Both the position numbers and the translations under genes were made by a program. This document shows positions 53,143 through 62,177 of a DNA stretch of 64,000 bases, in pieces. The DNA comes from Flavobacterium sp. (GTDB lineage: Bacteria; Bacteroidota; Bacteroidia; Flavobacteriales; Flavobacteriaceae): positions 1 to 64,000 of the forward strand of contig JAEUTY010000018.1 in assembly GCA_016787805.1 (NCBI GenBank). Reading direction: 5' to 3'. Every line of letters starts with the position of its first letter. The first letter of the stretch is position 1. Below the pieces are notes generated by a model that saw only the letters and a list, made by a program, of their open reading frames with translations, made no database searches and was not told where the DNA came from.

Positions 53143-54363
53143 ATGTTAGAGAAAGAGAAGACAAATTTTGAGAAAACAGTCGTTGTAGGCATCGTTACTC
53201 AGGGTCAAAGTGAGGAAAAATTAAAGGAATATTTAGACGAATTAGAGTTTTTAACTTTTACCGCTGGTGGCGAAGTTATTAAACGTTTCTGGCAAAAAAT
53301 GGACCGTCCGAATCCGAAGACTTTTTTGGGAACAGGAAAGATGGATGAAATTCATTTGTATGTAAAAGAAAATGACATTTCTACCGTTATTTTTGACGAC
53401 GAATTATCGCCATCGCAACAAAAAAATATTTCTAAAATACTGGATTGTAAAGTATTAGACCGAACCAACCTCATCTTAGATATTTTTGCTCAAAGAGCTG
53501 AAACTTCGTATGCTAGAACCCAAGTAGAATTAGCACAATGTCAATATTTACTTCCTCGTTTATCGGGAATGTGGACGCACCTTGAGCGACAAAAGGGTGG
53601 AATTGGCTTGCGTGGTCCGGGTGAAACCGAAATTGAAACCGACCGTCGTATTGTGCGCGATCGAATTGCGCTTTTGAAAGAAAAAATCAAAACCATCGAC
53701 CGTCAAATGTCAATTCAACGTAGTAATCGTGGCGCTATGGTGCGTGTGGCTTTGGTGGGTTATACCAATGTGGGAAAATCGACATTGATGAATGTAATTA
53801 GTAAAAGTGAAGTTTTTGTTGAAAATAAACTCTTTGCTACTTTGGACACTACGGTGCGAAAAGTGGTCATTGGAAACTTACCTTTTTTGCTTTCAGATAC
53901 GGTTGGTTTTATTCGAAAATTGCCAACTCAATTGGTTGAATCGTTCAAAAGTACGTTGGACGAAGTGCGCGAAGCTGATTTGCTGTTGCACGTTGTAGAT
54001 ATTTCGCATCCGGATTTTGAAGATCATATTGAGTCGGTGAATCAAATTTTGTTGGACATTAAAAGCAATGACAAACCAACGATTATGGTTTTTAATAAAA
54101 TTGATGCGTACCAACATTTGACCATTGATGAGGATGATTTGATGACCGAAAAAACAACCAAACATTATACATTAGAAGAGTGGAAGCAAACTTGGATGAG
54201 TCGGATTGGAAAGGAAAATGCACTTTTTATTTCGGCTGTAAATAAAGAAAACTTTGAAGCTTTTAGAGAAGTCGTTTACGATAAAGTACGTGAAATTCAT
54301 GTGACGCGTTTTCCGTACAATAAGTTTTTATATCCTGATTTTAAAGATATTGTGGTTGAATAA
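53143..54363 (+). CDS. hflX: GTPase HflX
   Basis: 406-residue ribosome-associated GTPase that splits stalled or hibernating 70S ribosomes. The N-terminal HflX domain includes the nucleotide-binding GLRGPGETEIETDRR loop. The G domain has G1 GYTNVGKST, G3 DTVGF and G4 NKID. The ATG at 53143 follows a promoter -7 box closely; an in-frame upstream start exists but overlaps that box. Divergent from the adhesin gene. Confidence 0.95.
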   Translation: MLEKEKTNFEKTVVVGIVTQGQSEEKLKEYLDELEFLTFTAGGEVIKRFWQKMDRPNPKTFLGTGKMDEIHLYVKENDISTVIFDDELSPSQQKNISKILDCKVLDRTNLILDIFAQRAETSYARTQVELAQCQYLLPRLSGMWTHLERQKGGIGLRGPGETEIETDRRIVRDRIALLKEKIKTIDRQMSIQRSNRGAMVRVALVGYTNVGKSTLMNVISKSEVFVENKLFATLDTTVRKVVIGNLPFLLSDTVGFIRKLPTQLVESFKSTLDEVREADLLLHVVDISHPDFEDHIESVNQILLDIKSNDKPTIMVFNKIDAYQHLTIDEDDLMTEKTTKHYTLEEWKQTWMSRIGKENALFISAVNKENFEAFREVVYDKVREIHVTRFPYNKFLYPDFKDIVVE

Positions 54364-54369
54364 ACTGAT

Positions 54370-54513
54370 TTGCGATAGCGATTGAAATGAAAAGCCCGCA
54401 GGGTTTAGGTTGCTATTTTGAAGGAATGTTGGGCGACCAACGGAAGCCCAGAAATGACGTACAAAATACAGCCTAAAAACGAGGACTTGTAATGGAAAGC
54501 GCGGCCATTCGCC
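54370..54513 (+). repeat. Dispersed intergenic repeat, copy C
   Basis: It contains GATTGAAATGAAAAGCCCG, then GGGCGACCAACGGAAGCCC, then GAGGACTTGTAATGGAAAGC. The GCGACCAACGGAAGC and GGACTTG(T/G)AATGGA words are shared with copies A and B. It lies between hflX and its downstream terminator, so it would be transcribed as the 3' untranslated region. Confidence 0.8.
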
Positions 54514-54517
54514 ATAA

Positions 54518-54552
54518 AAAAACCTCCAGAAATTAATCTGAAGGTTTTTTTA
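54518..54552. terminator. Bidirectional terminator between hflX and the DUF3078 gene
   Basis: AAAAAACCT, CAGA, TCTG, AGGTTTTTTT form a stem with T-runs on both strands. Confidence 0.85.
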
Positions 54553-54569
54553 TTTGTGTTGGTATGGAA

Positions 54570-55496
54570 TTAGAAACCAAAGTTCACGCCTAAACCAAAT
54601 ACTTCTCTGAATTGTACGTGTGGTGCTACATTTCCGGCTTTGATGGCGTTGTCATCGTAAATGGCTTGTAATGAAACGTTGGCCGACATGTATTTGTTGA
54701 TTTTCATCACCAAGTTCATTTGGTAGTCAATGTCAATATTTTGTGGATTATCTAAATAATTTGAATATAAATTCAAGATATTTTCCATTGTTACGTTTTC
54801 GATTAAAGTCAGTTTGTAATACGCATTGACCGCGGCTCCAAATTCAAAACGCGTAGTTTCGTTTGGTTTTACACCAAAATAGTTGGTGCCTTCTGGTAAA
54901 TCTTTGGTGAATTCATCGTGAACGAAAATTACTCTTGAAGTAGCTGGAGCGATGTTTACTTTAAGATTATCGCTTTTTTTCCATAACATACCTGGACCAA
55001 CTTGCAAGTAAGCTGGTGAAAAGAAATGTGACGTTTTAACTCCAGTTTTAGTATCAAAACCTGAATCCATTTGAGTTTTGAAGTTCAAAAATGCCGAGTA
55101 ATACCAATTGCTTTGACCTGCTTTTTTACCATAAAGTGAGTTGAATTCTAAACGGTCGTCTGATTTAGTTACGTCTTGATCTTTAAGTTTAGTCAAACCG
55201 TAAGCAATCATTAATTTATTGTCCCAAACCGCTGTTTTTGATGAATAATTGTAATCGTAGTTGATTCCGATATTTCCAGCAACGTTTGAAGTTCCTCCAG
55301 CTAACCATTCGTTGTTAAACGCCGATTGATTGAATAAGAAAGTGAAGTTTCCGCCTCTGTTCCAACCTAATTTAGTAGTGTCAATCGCTTTTCCAGCAGC
55401 TTCCATTGATTTTTTCAGCCCTTCTTTCTCATTATCTTGAGCAAAAACGCTGCTTAATGAAACCATAAGTACTGTTGAAAGTAAAAGTTTTTTCAT
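54570..55496 (-). CDS. DUF3078-family outer-membrane protein
   Basis: 308 residues. A signal peptide ends near SSVFAQ (20). The family start GWNRGGNFTFLFNQSAFNNEWLAGGTSNVAGNI is clear, then alternating beta strands to an aromatic C-terminus (GLGVNFGF), as in beta-barrels. The role is unknown. It is the last gene of the SUF-side cluster and separated from DUF2480 by about 100 bp. Confidence 0.9.
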   Translation of the reverse strand: MKKLLLSTVLMVSLSSVFAQDNEKEGLKKSMEAAGKAIDTTKLGWNRGGNFTFLFNQSAFNNEWLAGGTSNVAGNIGINYDYNYSSKTAVWDNKLMIAYGLTKLKDQDVTKSDDRLEFNSLYGKKAGQSNWYYSAFLNFKTQMDSGFDTKTGVKTSHFFSPAYLQVGPGMLWKKSDNLKVNIAPATSRVIFVHDEFTKDLPEGTNYFGVKPNETTRFEFGAAVNAYYKLTLIENVTMENILNLYSNYLDNPQNIDIDYQMNLVMKINKYMSANVSLQAIYDDNAIKAGNVAPHVQFREVFGLGVNFGF

Positions 55497-55599
55497 GTTT
55501 TTGTACGAATTTTAAAATTTTCGAGTGCAAAGGTAATAATCCATTTCACTTCGACAAATTTAAAACCGCAACTAAGCTCTTGACAATGTAGAAATTATA

Positions 55600-56106
55600 C
55601 TACTTTACTTTTTTGTATAATGGAACTGCAGAACACGCTTCTCCATACATTATGCTTTTGGCAAAAGGTTGAAGGTGTTGAACGGCTAAAACGTAAGCAC
55701 TTTCGGGCACTGGTTTTTTTGAACAGCCCTTGATAATGACCGGTTTGTTGTGATAAGAAGTGTAATCCAATTGGGAAAGAATGTCTTGATACAATGACGA
55801 TTCAAGTTCTGGAAGGGTTCCGAGAATGGTTTTTTTGGCAAAAGAACTCACATAAGTAGTAACTAAAATGCTTGCCCAAGCCGGAATAATAGCGTCGGTT
55901 GAGCAATTTATGGCAACGAAATGATCTTGGTATTGCGACCAATCGTGGTTTTTGAGTGCTTCGCGAAAATCTTTCTCACGTAGAAGTATTCCTTCAAAAA
56001 GCCATTGCGAAATATCGATTTGAGATCGGGTTCCGTTGGGATAATAATCTTCCAAATCGAATACTTCGAGGGCTGAGTTGGCAACTCTGTTGATGATTTC
56101 GTCCAT
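55600..56106 (-). CDS. DUF2480-family protein
   Basis: 168-residue soluble protein with the DUF2480 blocks: VFDLEDYYPNGTRSQIDISQWLFEGILLREKDFRE and DHFVAINCSTDAIIPAWASILV, ending in CSAVPLYKK. Usually encoded next to suf genes in Bacteroidota, as here. Molecular function unknown. Confidence 0.88.
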   Translation of the reverse strand: MDEIINRVANSALEVFDLEDYYPNGTRSQIDISQWLFEGILLREKDFREALKNHDWSQYQDHFVAINCSTDAIIPAWASILVTTYVSSFAKKTILGTLPELESSLYQDILSQLDYTSYHNKPVIIKGCSKKPVPESAYVLAVQHLQPFAKSIMYGEACSAVPLYKKVK

Positions 56107-56110
56107 TTTC

Positions 56111-56160
56111 TAGTTTGCAGTCACAGTCGCAGTCACAGTAACTGAAAACTGCGACTGATC
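56111..56160. repeat. CAGTCGCAGT-word inverted repeat
   Basis: CAGTCGCAGTCACAGT (56124-56139) faces ACTGAAAACTGCGACTG (56141-56157), between the DUF2480 and MIP18-type genes. Confidence 0.7.
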
Positions 56161-56172
56161 ACTGAATACTGA

Positions 56173-56496
56173 TTAAAGCATTCCTAATTCTAATTTGGCT
56201 TCTTCGCTCATTAAATCTTTGCTCCAAGGTGGGTCGAATGTGATTTCGACCTCGCATGATTTTACCGCATCGATTTTGGTGATTTTTTCTTCTACTTCGC
56301 GAGGCAACGTTTCGGCTACTGGGCAATTGGGCGATGTTAAAGTCATCAGCACTTTCACTTCGTTGGCTTCGTTGATCATCACGTCATAAATCAATCCGAG
56401 CTCGTAGATGTCGACTGGAATTTCGGGATCGTAAATGCCTTTGAGCACTTTTACTACGTTTTCGCCTAAGTTGATATCGTCTTTATATTCTTCCAT
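56173..56496 (-). CDS. SUF-associated MIP18/DUF59-family protein
   Basis: 107 residues from the ATG at 56496. The DUF59 (MIP18) signature DPEIPVDIYELGLIYDV and the Cys-containing loop MTLTSPNCPVAETLP are present. It assists Fe-S cluster maturation or transfer in the cytoplasm. An upstream frame extension overlaps an inverted repeat and is unlikely to be used. Confidence 0.92.
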   Translation of the reverse strand: MEEYKDDINLGENVVKVLKGIYDPEIPVDIYELGLIYDVMINEANEVKVLMTLTSPNCPVAETLPREVEEKITKIDAVKSCEVEITFDPPWSKDLMSEEAKLELGML

Positions 56497-56515
56497 GTTT
56501 TCGTTTTTTTGAACA

Positions 56516-57080
56516 ATATAAGGCATATAAGTTCATTTAAGTTTTTCTTTATTCTTCCAAATATCTGTAAAATTCATTAACAAATGTTTGTTGACCTTCT
56601 TTATATATATTTGTTACTTTAAAATTAATAATCAAACCAATTGGAGCTTTTAAAAGTTTCATGTAAGTTAACAATTGAGCTTCGTGAATAGGTAAAACCT
56701 TCTCTACAGATTTTAATTCAACTACTAAACAATTCTCAACAAATAAGTCGCATTTTAAATTTGCATCAAGGGACATTCCTTTATAATTAATCGGAATAAT
56801 TAATTCCGTTTTATAATTAAAATCTTTGGTAGAAAGCTCTTTTTCCATACATCTATGATAAATGCTTTCTAACAATCCTGGTCCTAAACTTTTATGAACT
56901 TCAATTGCGGCTCCATTAACGTTATAAACCAAATCTTTTAGATACGTTTTAGATAATTTGTGCTTCATTTTTTTTGGCGTTTAATAATTCTTATTGGCGT
57001 TTAAATTTGAAATTTGTCTTCTATTTTTTATCAAATACAATGAAAAATGTTAGACTTAAATGAACTTATATTTCTTATAT
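56516..57080. mobile_element. Cassette with 27-bp inverted repeats carrying a GxxExxY gene
   Basis: The left arm (56516-56542) and right arm (57054-57080) are inverted repeats matching at 25 of 27 positions, with an 18-bp perfect core (ATATAAGTTCATTTAAGT). Between them lies only the GxxExxY gene and a TTGGCGTTTAA direct repeat. The right arm abuts the sufE stop and the left lies just before the MIP18 gene, so the element splits two functionally linked genes. There is no transposase, so this would be a passive or MITE-like insertion. Confidence 0.6.
56549..56968 (-). CDS. GxxExxY-family protein
   Basis: 139 residues. The family motif GPGLLESIYHRCMEKEL is near 28-44, followed by the PD-(D/E)XK-like DLFVENCLVVELKSVEKVLPIHEAQLLTYMKLL. 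It resembles a small nuclease-fold protein; the family's function is not established. It is embedded in the 27-bp inverted-repeat cassette and interrupts the SUF gene order. Confidence 0.9.
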   Translation of the reverse strand: MKHKLSKTYLKDLVYNVNGAAIEVHKSLGPGLLESIYHRCMEKELSTKDFNYKTELIIPINYKGMSLDANLKCDLFVENCLVVELKSVEKVLPIHEAQLLTYMKLLKAPIGLIINFKVTNIYKEGQQTFVNEFYRYLEE

Positions 57081-57083
57081 GGT

Positions 57084-57503
57084 TTACTTTTTATTATTGA
57101 ACGCCAACGCATACATTTTTATTTGCTTGATCATCGAAACCAAACCGTTGGCTCTAGTTGGCGACAAATGTTCTTTCAGTCCAATTTTGTCAATAAAATC
57201 GGTGTTAGCTTCTAAAATAGCCCCTGCTTTTTGGTTGGAAAATGCGCGAATCAAAATGGCAATGATTCCTTTGGTTAAAATGGCATCACTGTCGGCCGTG
57301 AACACAATTTTTCCATCATTTTCTTCGGCATGAACCCACACTTTCGATTGGCAACCTTTGATGATATTCTCGTCGGTTTTGTATTGTTCGTCAATCAACG
57401 GAAGTCCTTTTCCTAAATCAATAATGTATTCGTAACGTTGCATCCAATCGTCAAACATCGAAAACTCATCAACAATTTCGTCTTGTATTTCTTGAATCGT
57501 CAT
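57084..57503 (-). CDS. sufE: Cysteine desulfuration protein SufE
   Basis: 139 residues. It accepts persulfide sulfur from SufS and passes it to the SufBCD scaffold. The acceptor Cys lies in NIIKGCQSKVWVH, and the family C-terminal block GLKEHLSPTRANGL is present. Lies downstream of sufS with a small lipoprotein gene between. Confidence 0.94.
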   Translation of the reverse strand: MTIQEIQDEIVDEFSMFDDWMQRYEYIIDLGKGLPLIDEQYKTDENIIKGCQSKVWVHAEENDGKIVFTADSDAILTKGIIAILIRAFSNQKAGAILEANTDFIDKIGLKEHLSPTRANGLVSMIKQIKMYALAFNNKK

Positions 57504-57508
57504 AACGT

Positions 57509-57943
57509 TTATTCTTGTTCGCCAAAAGAAACTACTTTTTTTACCAAAGTTTCAATTTCTACTGGTGGAAATCCGTGGTCAAATTCGGTCGTTCTGTATT
57601 CTTTATCTTTATAATTGATTTTTAAATAAGCAATCGCTGCTCCATCGTAAAATCGTTTTTGAGTAGGATCTTTGAGCGTTGGCAAGCTTTCTAATTCTAT
57701 GGTTTCAAATGAACCTACCAATGCTTTCCAATCGGCATCTGAAATGTCTTTTGAATCGCCTAATTTGTTTGAATTTCGATCCGAATTGAGGTACACTTTT
57801 TGATTTTGAATCGTTATTTTTTGATAGAAACCACGCGTGTTGGCAACGTATTCAATAGTTGCGCTGGCTAAATCGTTTTTGGCTTCTTGTGAACAACCTT
57901 TTCCTAAGAAAACGGTCAATAAAATCATCGTAATTGCTTTCAT
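57509..57943 (-). CDS. Hypothetical lipoprotein between sufS and sufE
   Basis: 144 residues. A short signal with lipobox GKGC (Cys17), then a beta-rich domain (QKITIQNQKVYLNSDRN, AIAYLKINYKDKEYRTTEFDHGFPP). No family recognised. Ends 5 bp before the sufE start, so it is clearly co-transcribed. It may be an unrelated passenger in the operon. Confidence 0.78.
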   Translation of the reverse strand: MKAITMILLTVFLGKGCSQEAKNDLASATIEYVANTRGFYQKITIQNQKVYLNSDRNSNKLGDSKDISDADWKALVGSFETIELESLPTLKDPTQKRFYDGAAIAYLKINYKDKEYRTTEFDHGFPPVEIETLVKKVVSFGEQE

Positions 57944-57955
57944 TTTTTAATTTTT

Positions 57956-59170
57956 TTATGACAACATCATTTGCGCTTTTTTTACCGCTCCAACAAATAT
58001 ATCAATTTCTTCTTTAGTATTGTAAAAAGCGAAACTCGCTCTTATCGTTCCTGGAATTTGGTAAAAATCCATAATCGGTTGCGCACAATGGTGTCCGGTT
58101 CGTACTGCTATACCTAATTTATCGATAATCGTGCCAATGTCGTACGGGTGAATTCCATCAATATTAAACGAAATAACCGATGCTTTTTCTTTGGCTGTTC
58201 CGTAGATTTTTAAGCCTTCTATTTCGAGTAATTTTTCGGTAGCATAAACCAAAAGTTCGTGTTCGTATGCAGCAATGTTATCAAAACCAATTTCATTTAA
58301 ATAATCAATGGCTGTTCCAAGAACAATTCCGCCTTCAATATTGGGTGTTCCTGCTTCAAATTTGTGAGGTAAATCAGCATAGGTTGTTTTTTCAAATGAA
58401 ACCGTAGCAATCATTTCGCCACCACCTTGATACGGCGGTAATTTTTGCAACCAATCTTCTTTTCCATACAAAATTCCAATTCCAGTTGGTCCACAAATTT
58501 TATGTCCAGAAAAAACGTAAAAATCACAATCCAACGCTTGTACATCAGGTTTTAAATGCGGCGTTGCTTGTGCGCCATCAATCAAAATCGCTGCACCAAC
58601 TTGATGCGCTTTTTCAATCATTATTTTAATCGGATTGATGGTTCCTAATGCATTCGAAATATGATTTACGGCTACAATTTTGGTTTTTATAGAAAGTAAC
58701 TTTTCGTATTGATCAAGTAGTAATTCACCTTCTTCGTTTATCGGAATAACCTTCAATGTCGCGCCAGTTCGCTCACACAACATTTGCCAAGGCACAATAT
58801 TACTATGATGTTCCAAAGCCGAAACCAAAACCTCATCGCCCACTTTCAAAACCGAAGTGAAACCATTGGCAACTGCATTAATAGCATGCGTAGTTCCTGA
58901 TGTAAAAATCACTTCATGTGGAAATTGTGCGTTGATGTGTCGTTGGATTTTCCCTCGTGAAACTTCATACGCATCCGTTGCCATTTGACTCAAATAATGC
59001 ACTCCACGATGAATATTGGCATTGATGGTTTGGTAATAATTGGCAATCGCATCAATCACTACTTTGGGTTTTTGCGAAGTGGCGCCGTTGTCAAAATAAA
59101 TCAGTGGTTTTTCGTAAATTCGTTCGGAAAGTATCGGAAAATCAGCGCGTATTTTTTGAATGTCTAACAT
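57956..59170 (-). CDS. sufS: Cysteine desulfurase SufS
   Basis: 404-residue PLP enzyme that takes sulfur from cysteine. PLP lysine in VFSGHKICGPTG, persulfide Cys in RTGHHCAQPIM, and TSGTTHAINAVA near 92-104. Group II (SufS-type) active-site Cys context. Co-oriented with sufBCD but separated from sufD by an oppositely oriented hydrolase gene. Confidence 0.96.
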   Translation of the reverse strand: MLDIQKIRADFPILSERIYEKPLIYFDNGATSQKPKVVIDAIANYYQTINANIHRGVHYLSQMATDAYEVSRGKIQRHINAQFPHEVIFTSGTTHAINAVANGFTSVLKVGDEVLVSALEHHSNIVPWQMLCERTGATLKVIPINEEGELLLDQYEKLLSIKTKIVAVNHISNALGTINPIKIMIEKAHQVGAAILIDGAQATPHLKPDVQALDCDFYVFSGHKICGPTGIGILYGKEDWLQKLPPYQGGGEMIATVSFEKTTYADLPHKFEAGTPNIEGGIVLGTAIDYLNEIGFDNIAAYEHELLVYATEKLLEIEGLKIYGTAKEKASVISFNIDGIHPYDIGTIIDKLGIAVRTGHHCAQPIMDFYQIPGTIRASFAFYNTKEEIDIFVGAVKKAQMMLS

Positions 59171-59326
59171 TGGTTATTTAGAATTTTTCTAAACACAAAA
59201 GTAGTAAAATTAAAATAGGTCATTGTTACCAATTCACTAATATTTAAGAAATTTTCCTATGATTTTCACCCTAAAAGGCACAAAAGATTTTGAAATTACT
59301 TGTCCATTTCGATTCTTATCTTTTCT

Positions 59327-59356
59327 TTGTGCCTTTTGTGGTAAAATAGTACCTTG
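59327..59356 (+). promoter_or_regulatory. Promoter before the serine hydrolase gene
   Basis: TTG (59327-59329), 20-bp spacer, then TACCTTG (59350-59356), one T short of the TAnnTTTG consensus, 18 bp before the ATG at 59375. Confidence 0.45.
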
Positions 59357-59374
59357 CCTAAAATTTGTCTTTTT

Positions 59375-60721
59375 ATGAAAAATTTCCTCAAAATCCTAGT
59401 ATTACTTCTTTTGGTAGTTGTTGTTTATGCTCGAATAGAAATTTACCCACAACTCGATTTGATTTCGGGTTTTGCTTCTAAAAGTGTGGCTTCGGGGCAT
59501 TTTTTAGATAATCGAAGTTTGGAAACCATTCAGCAAGGCGACAACGACATTGATAAAGTCGATTGGGCGACTAACGAAATTGATGATAACGGCCGATTTG
59601 CAACCGCTAGCGTTCACGGATTGAAAGAACGAAAAGCCATTTACCGCGAAGGTTTGGGCGCTACTTTAATCAACGATGATTTTGATGTAACAAAGCCGTA
59701 TTTGGTTCCGAAACGTACTCAAATCAAGAACAACTTGCCTTTTCCTTACGGGAATAACGAACCGATTGATACTGTTTTTTCGAATGTAGATTACGAAAAA
59801 CTAAACGCAGTTGTAGCTAATGCTTTTGATGCAAAAGGTAAAAAAGACAAGCGAACGCGTTCAATACTAGTGATTTATAAAGACAAAATCATCGCCGAAA
59901 AATACGCGGATGGTTTCACCAAAAAATCTCGCATTTTAGGTTGGTCGATGACCAAAAGTTTAACTGGAACTTTTTTCGGAATTCTAGAAAAACAAGGCAA
60001 AATCGACATTATGAAACCCGCACCAATTGCGGAATGGAAAAACGATGAACGAGCCAAAATTACCATCAACGATTTGCTTCATATGAATTCAGGTTTGGAA
60101 TGGGAAGAAGATTACGGCAAAATTTCGGATGTAACCAAAATGCTTTTTATTGCAGAAGACATGACGCAATCGCAAATCAATAAACCTTTGGTTGGAAAGC
60201 CCAATAACACTTGGAATTACTCATCGGGAACGACCAATTTGTTGAGTGGAATTCTTAGAAAACAATTCAAAACCCATCAAGAATACTTGGATTTTTGGTA
60301 CAGCAGTTTGTTTGACAAAATCGGAATGCATTCGACTTTGGTGGAAGTGGATATGAAAGGAAATTTTGTAGGTTCGTCGTACGGTTGGGCAACGACACGC
60401 GATTGGGCCAAATTCGGTTTATTGTATTTACACAAAGGCAATTGGAACGGCGAGCAATTGTTTGACGAAAGCTGGTCGAAATACGTATCAACTCCAACCA
60501 ATACCTCCAACGGACAATACGGCGCACAGTTTTGGCTCAATGCTGGCGGACGATTTCCCAACGCGCCCAAAGACATGTACTACGCCAGTGGTTACCAAGG
60601 ACAAATGGTGGCGATTTTCCCAAGTCATGATTTAGTAATTGTGCGCATGGGTTTAAAAGAAGATCCTGAATTTGATTTTAATGGATTGTTGAGTGGAGTT
60701 GTTTCGGCTTTAAAACGATAA
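59375..60721 (+). CDS. Beta-lactamase-family serine hydrolase (class C-like)
   Basis: 448 residues. An N-terminal hydrophobic segment (LKILVLLLLVVVVYA) anchors or exports it. The SxxK motif is SMTK (nucleophile Ser) and the second motif region is WNYSSGTT; LLHMNSGLEWEEDYG is typical of the penicillin-binding-protein/esterase group. The C-terminal block shows SGYQGQMVAIFPSHDLVIVRMG. Probably a periplasmic esterase or peptidase; not a proven beta-lactamase. It is read opposite to the surrounding suf genes. Confidence 0.87.
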   Translation: MKNFLKILVLLLLVVVVYARIEIYPQLDLISGFASKSVASGHFLDNRSLETIQQGDNDIDKVDWATNEIDDNGRFATASVHGLKERKAIYREGLGATLINDDFDVTKPYLVPKRTQIKNNLPFPYGNNEPIDTVFSNVDYEKLNAVVANAFDAKGKKDKRTRSILVIYKDKIIAEKYADGFTKKSRILGWSMTKSLTGTFFGILEKQGKIDIMKPAPIAEWKNDERAKITINDLLHMNSGLEWEEDYGKISDVTKMLFIAEDMTQSQINKPLVGKPNNTWNYSSGTTNLLSGILRKQFKTHQEYLDFWYSSLFDKIGMHSTLVEVDMKGNFVGSSYGWATTRDWAKFGLLYLHKGNWNGEQLFDESWSKYVSTPTNTSNGQYGAQFWLNAGGRFPNAPKDMYYASGYQGQMVAIFPSHDLVIVRMGLKEDPEFDFNGLLSGVVSALKR

Positions 60722-60727
60722 AATTAA

Positions 60728-60790
60728 ACGCAAAAAGCGCAAAGGTTTATAGTCTTTGCGCTCTTTGTGCTTCTTAGTGTCTTAGTGGTT
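60728..60790. repeat. GCGCAAAG-word inverted repeat
   Basis: AGCGCAAAG (60736-60744) pairs perfectly with CTTTGCGCT (60754-60762), with further pairing outside. Then GTGCTTCTTAGTGTCTTAGTGGTTAAA, a word also present near 1360 and 59320. It lies between convergent genes and may act as a terminator. Confidence 0.7.
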
Positions 60791-60793
60791 AAA

Positions 60794-62110
60794 CTACAAA
60801 TCAAACCCCAAATTCACACCCAATTTTGTAGCAATGATTTTGGTGATGCGTTGTTTTAATTCAGGTATTTTGATGCTTTCGATGACTTCGTTGGAAAACG
60901 CATACATCAACAACGCTTTGGCTTCTTTTTTCGGAATGCCTCTTTGTTGCATGTAGAACATCGCGCTTTCGTCTAATTGACCAATCGTACAACCGTGCGA
61001 ACATTTGACATCGTCAGCAAAAATTTCCAATTGTGGTTTGGCGTTGATAGTGGCTTTATCGCCCAATAAAATATTGTTGTTTTGTTGGAAGGCGTCGGTT
61101 TTTTGGGCTTCTTTTTCTACAAAAATTTTACCATTGAAAACGCCGGTTGAACTATCAGCCAAAATGGTTTTGTAGTTCTGATGGCTTTCGCAATTCGGCG
61201 TTGCGTGATTGACCAAAGTGTAATGATCAACGTGTTGCTTGTCGCCAATAATCGTAATTCCTTTTAAAGTTGAATCGATTCGTTCACCAAAATGATAGAA
61301 ATTCAAGTTGTTTCGCGTGATGTTTCCACCAAATGAAAACGTATGAACTGAAACTCTACTTTCTTGTTTTTGAGAAATATAGGTGTTGTCAATCAAGTTG
61401 GCCGATTGTAAATCGTTTTGGATTTTGTAGTAATCGACAATCGCGCGTTTTTGAGCAAAAATTTCGGTAACCGAATTCGTCAAAACTGGGTTTTCGTTCA
61501 AACTTTGGTGTCTTTCGATGATTTGAACGTGCGCATTTTCGCCTACAATGACCAAATTACGCGGTTGCACCATCAACGCGTCTTCTTTTCCTGTTGAGAA
61601 ATAGATGATTTCGATGGGTTTTTCGACCACTTTGCTTTTCGGAATGTTAATGTACGCTCCTTCATTCGCGAAAGCGGTATTCAACGTCGTTAAACTCTCG
61701 TCTTTGCTTGCAATTTTGTTGAAATATTCGTCGATTACCATTTTGTATTTGGGTTTGTTCAATGCCGATGACATCAAACAAACGTCCAAACCTTCGTGTG
61801 TAGTTGCCGAAAGAAACGAACTGTATTTTCCGTCGATAAAAATGACTTTGTACGTATCGATTTCGTGAAGGAAATATTTCTTAACATCAGCAAATTCAAT
61901 TGCATTTTCATGTTTTGGGAAAACGGTGAAATCATTTTTTAAAACCGCATTGAGCGAAGTATATTTCCAAGCTTCCTCTTTTTTGGTGGGGAAACCTTTA
62001 TTTTCAAAGTTTTTTATCGCTGAAGTTCGCACATCATGCAGCTGCGAATGAACATCAATTTGTTCTTCAAAAGCCATGAACGACGATACTAATTTTTCTT
62101 TTAAATCCAT
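60794..62110 (-). CDS. sufD: Fe-S assembly scaffold protein SufD
   Basis: 438 residues. The SufBD-type beta-helix core and the C-terminal HGCTIGQLDESAMFYMQQRGIPKKEAKALLMYAFSNEVI are characteristic. It forms the SufBC2D scaffold with SufB and SufC. It follows sufC by 64 bp, and that gap consists of a word repeat. Confidence 0.95.
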   Translation of the reverse strand: MDLKEKLVSSFMAFEEQIDVHSQLHDVRTSAIKNFENKGFPTKKEEAWKYTSLNAVLKNDFTVFPKHENAIEFADVKKYFLHEIDTYKVIFIDGKYSSFLSATTHEGLDVCLMSSALNKPKYKMVIDEYFNKIASKDESLTTLNTAFANEGAYINIPKSKVVEKPIEIIYFSTGKEDALMVQPRNLVIVGENAHVQIIERHQSLNENPVLTNSVTEIFAQKRAIVDYYKIQNDLQSANLIDNTYISQKQESRVSVHTFSFGGNITRNNLNFYHFGERIDSTLKGITIIGDKQHVDHYTLVNHATPNCESHQNYKTILADSSTGVFNGKIFVEKEAQKTDAFQQNNNILLGDKATINAKPQLEIFADDVKCSHGCTIGQLDESAMFYMQQRGIPKKEAKALLMYAFSNEVIESIKIPELKQRITKIIATKLGVNLGFDL

Positions 62111-62116
62111 TTTTTT

Positions 62117-62177
62117 CAGTATTCAGTCGCAGTATTCAGTCGCAGTTTATGTTCACTGTGACTGAGACTGTAAACTA
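62117..62177. repeat. CAGTCGCAGT-word inverted repeat
   Basis: Left arm 62124-62148 (CAGTCGCAGT words), right arm 62153-62175 (CACTGTGACTGAGACTGTAAA). It fills the sufC-sufD gap. Confidence 0.7.

Noticed and set aside
59375-60721. True class C beta-lactamase (resistance gene)
   Set aside because: The family motifs fit a broad esterase/peptidase group; nothing supports beta-lactam hydrolysis specifically.
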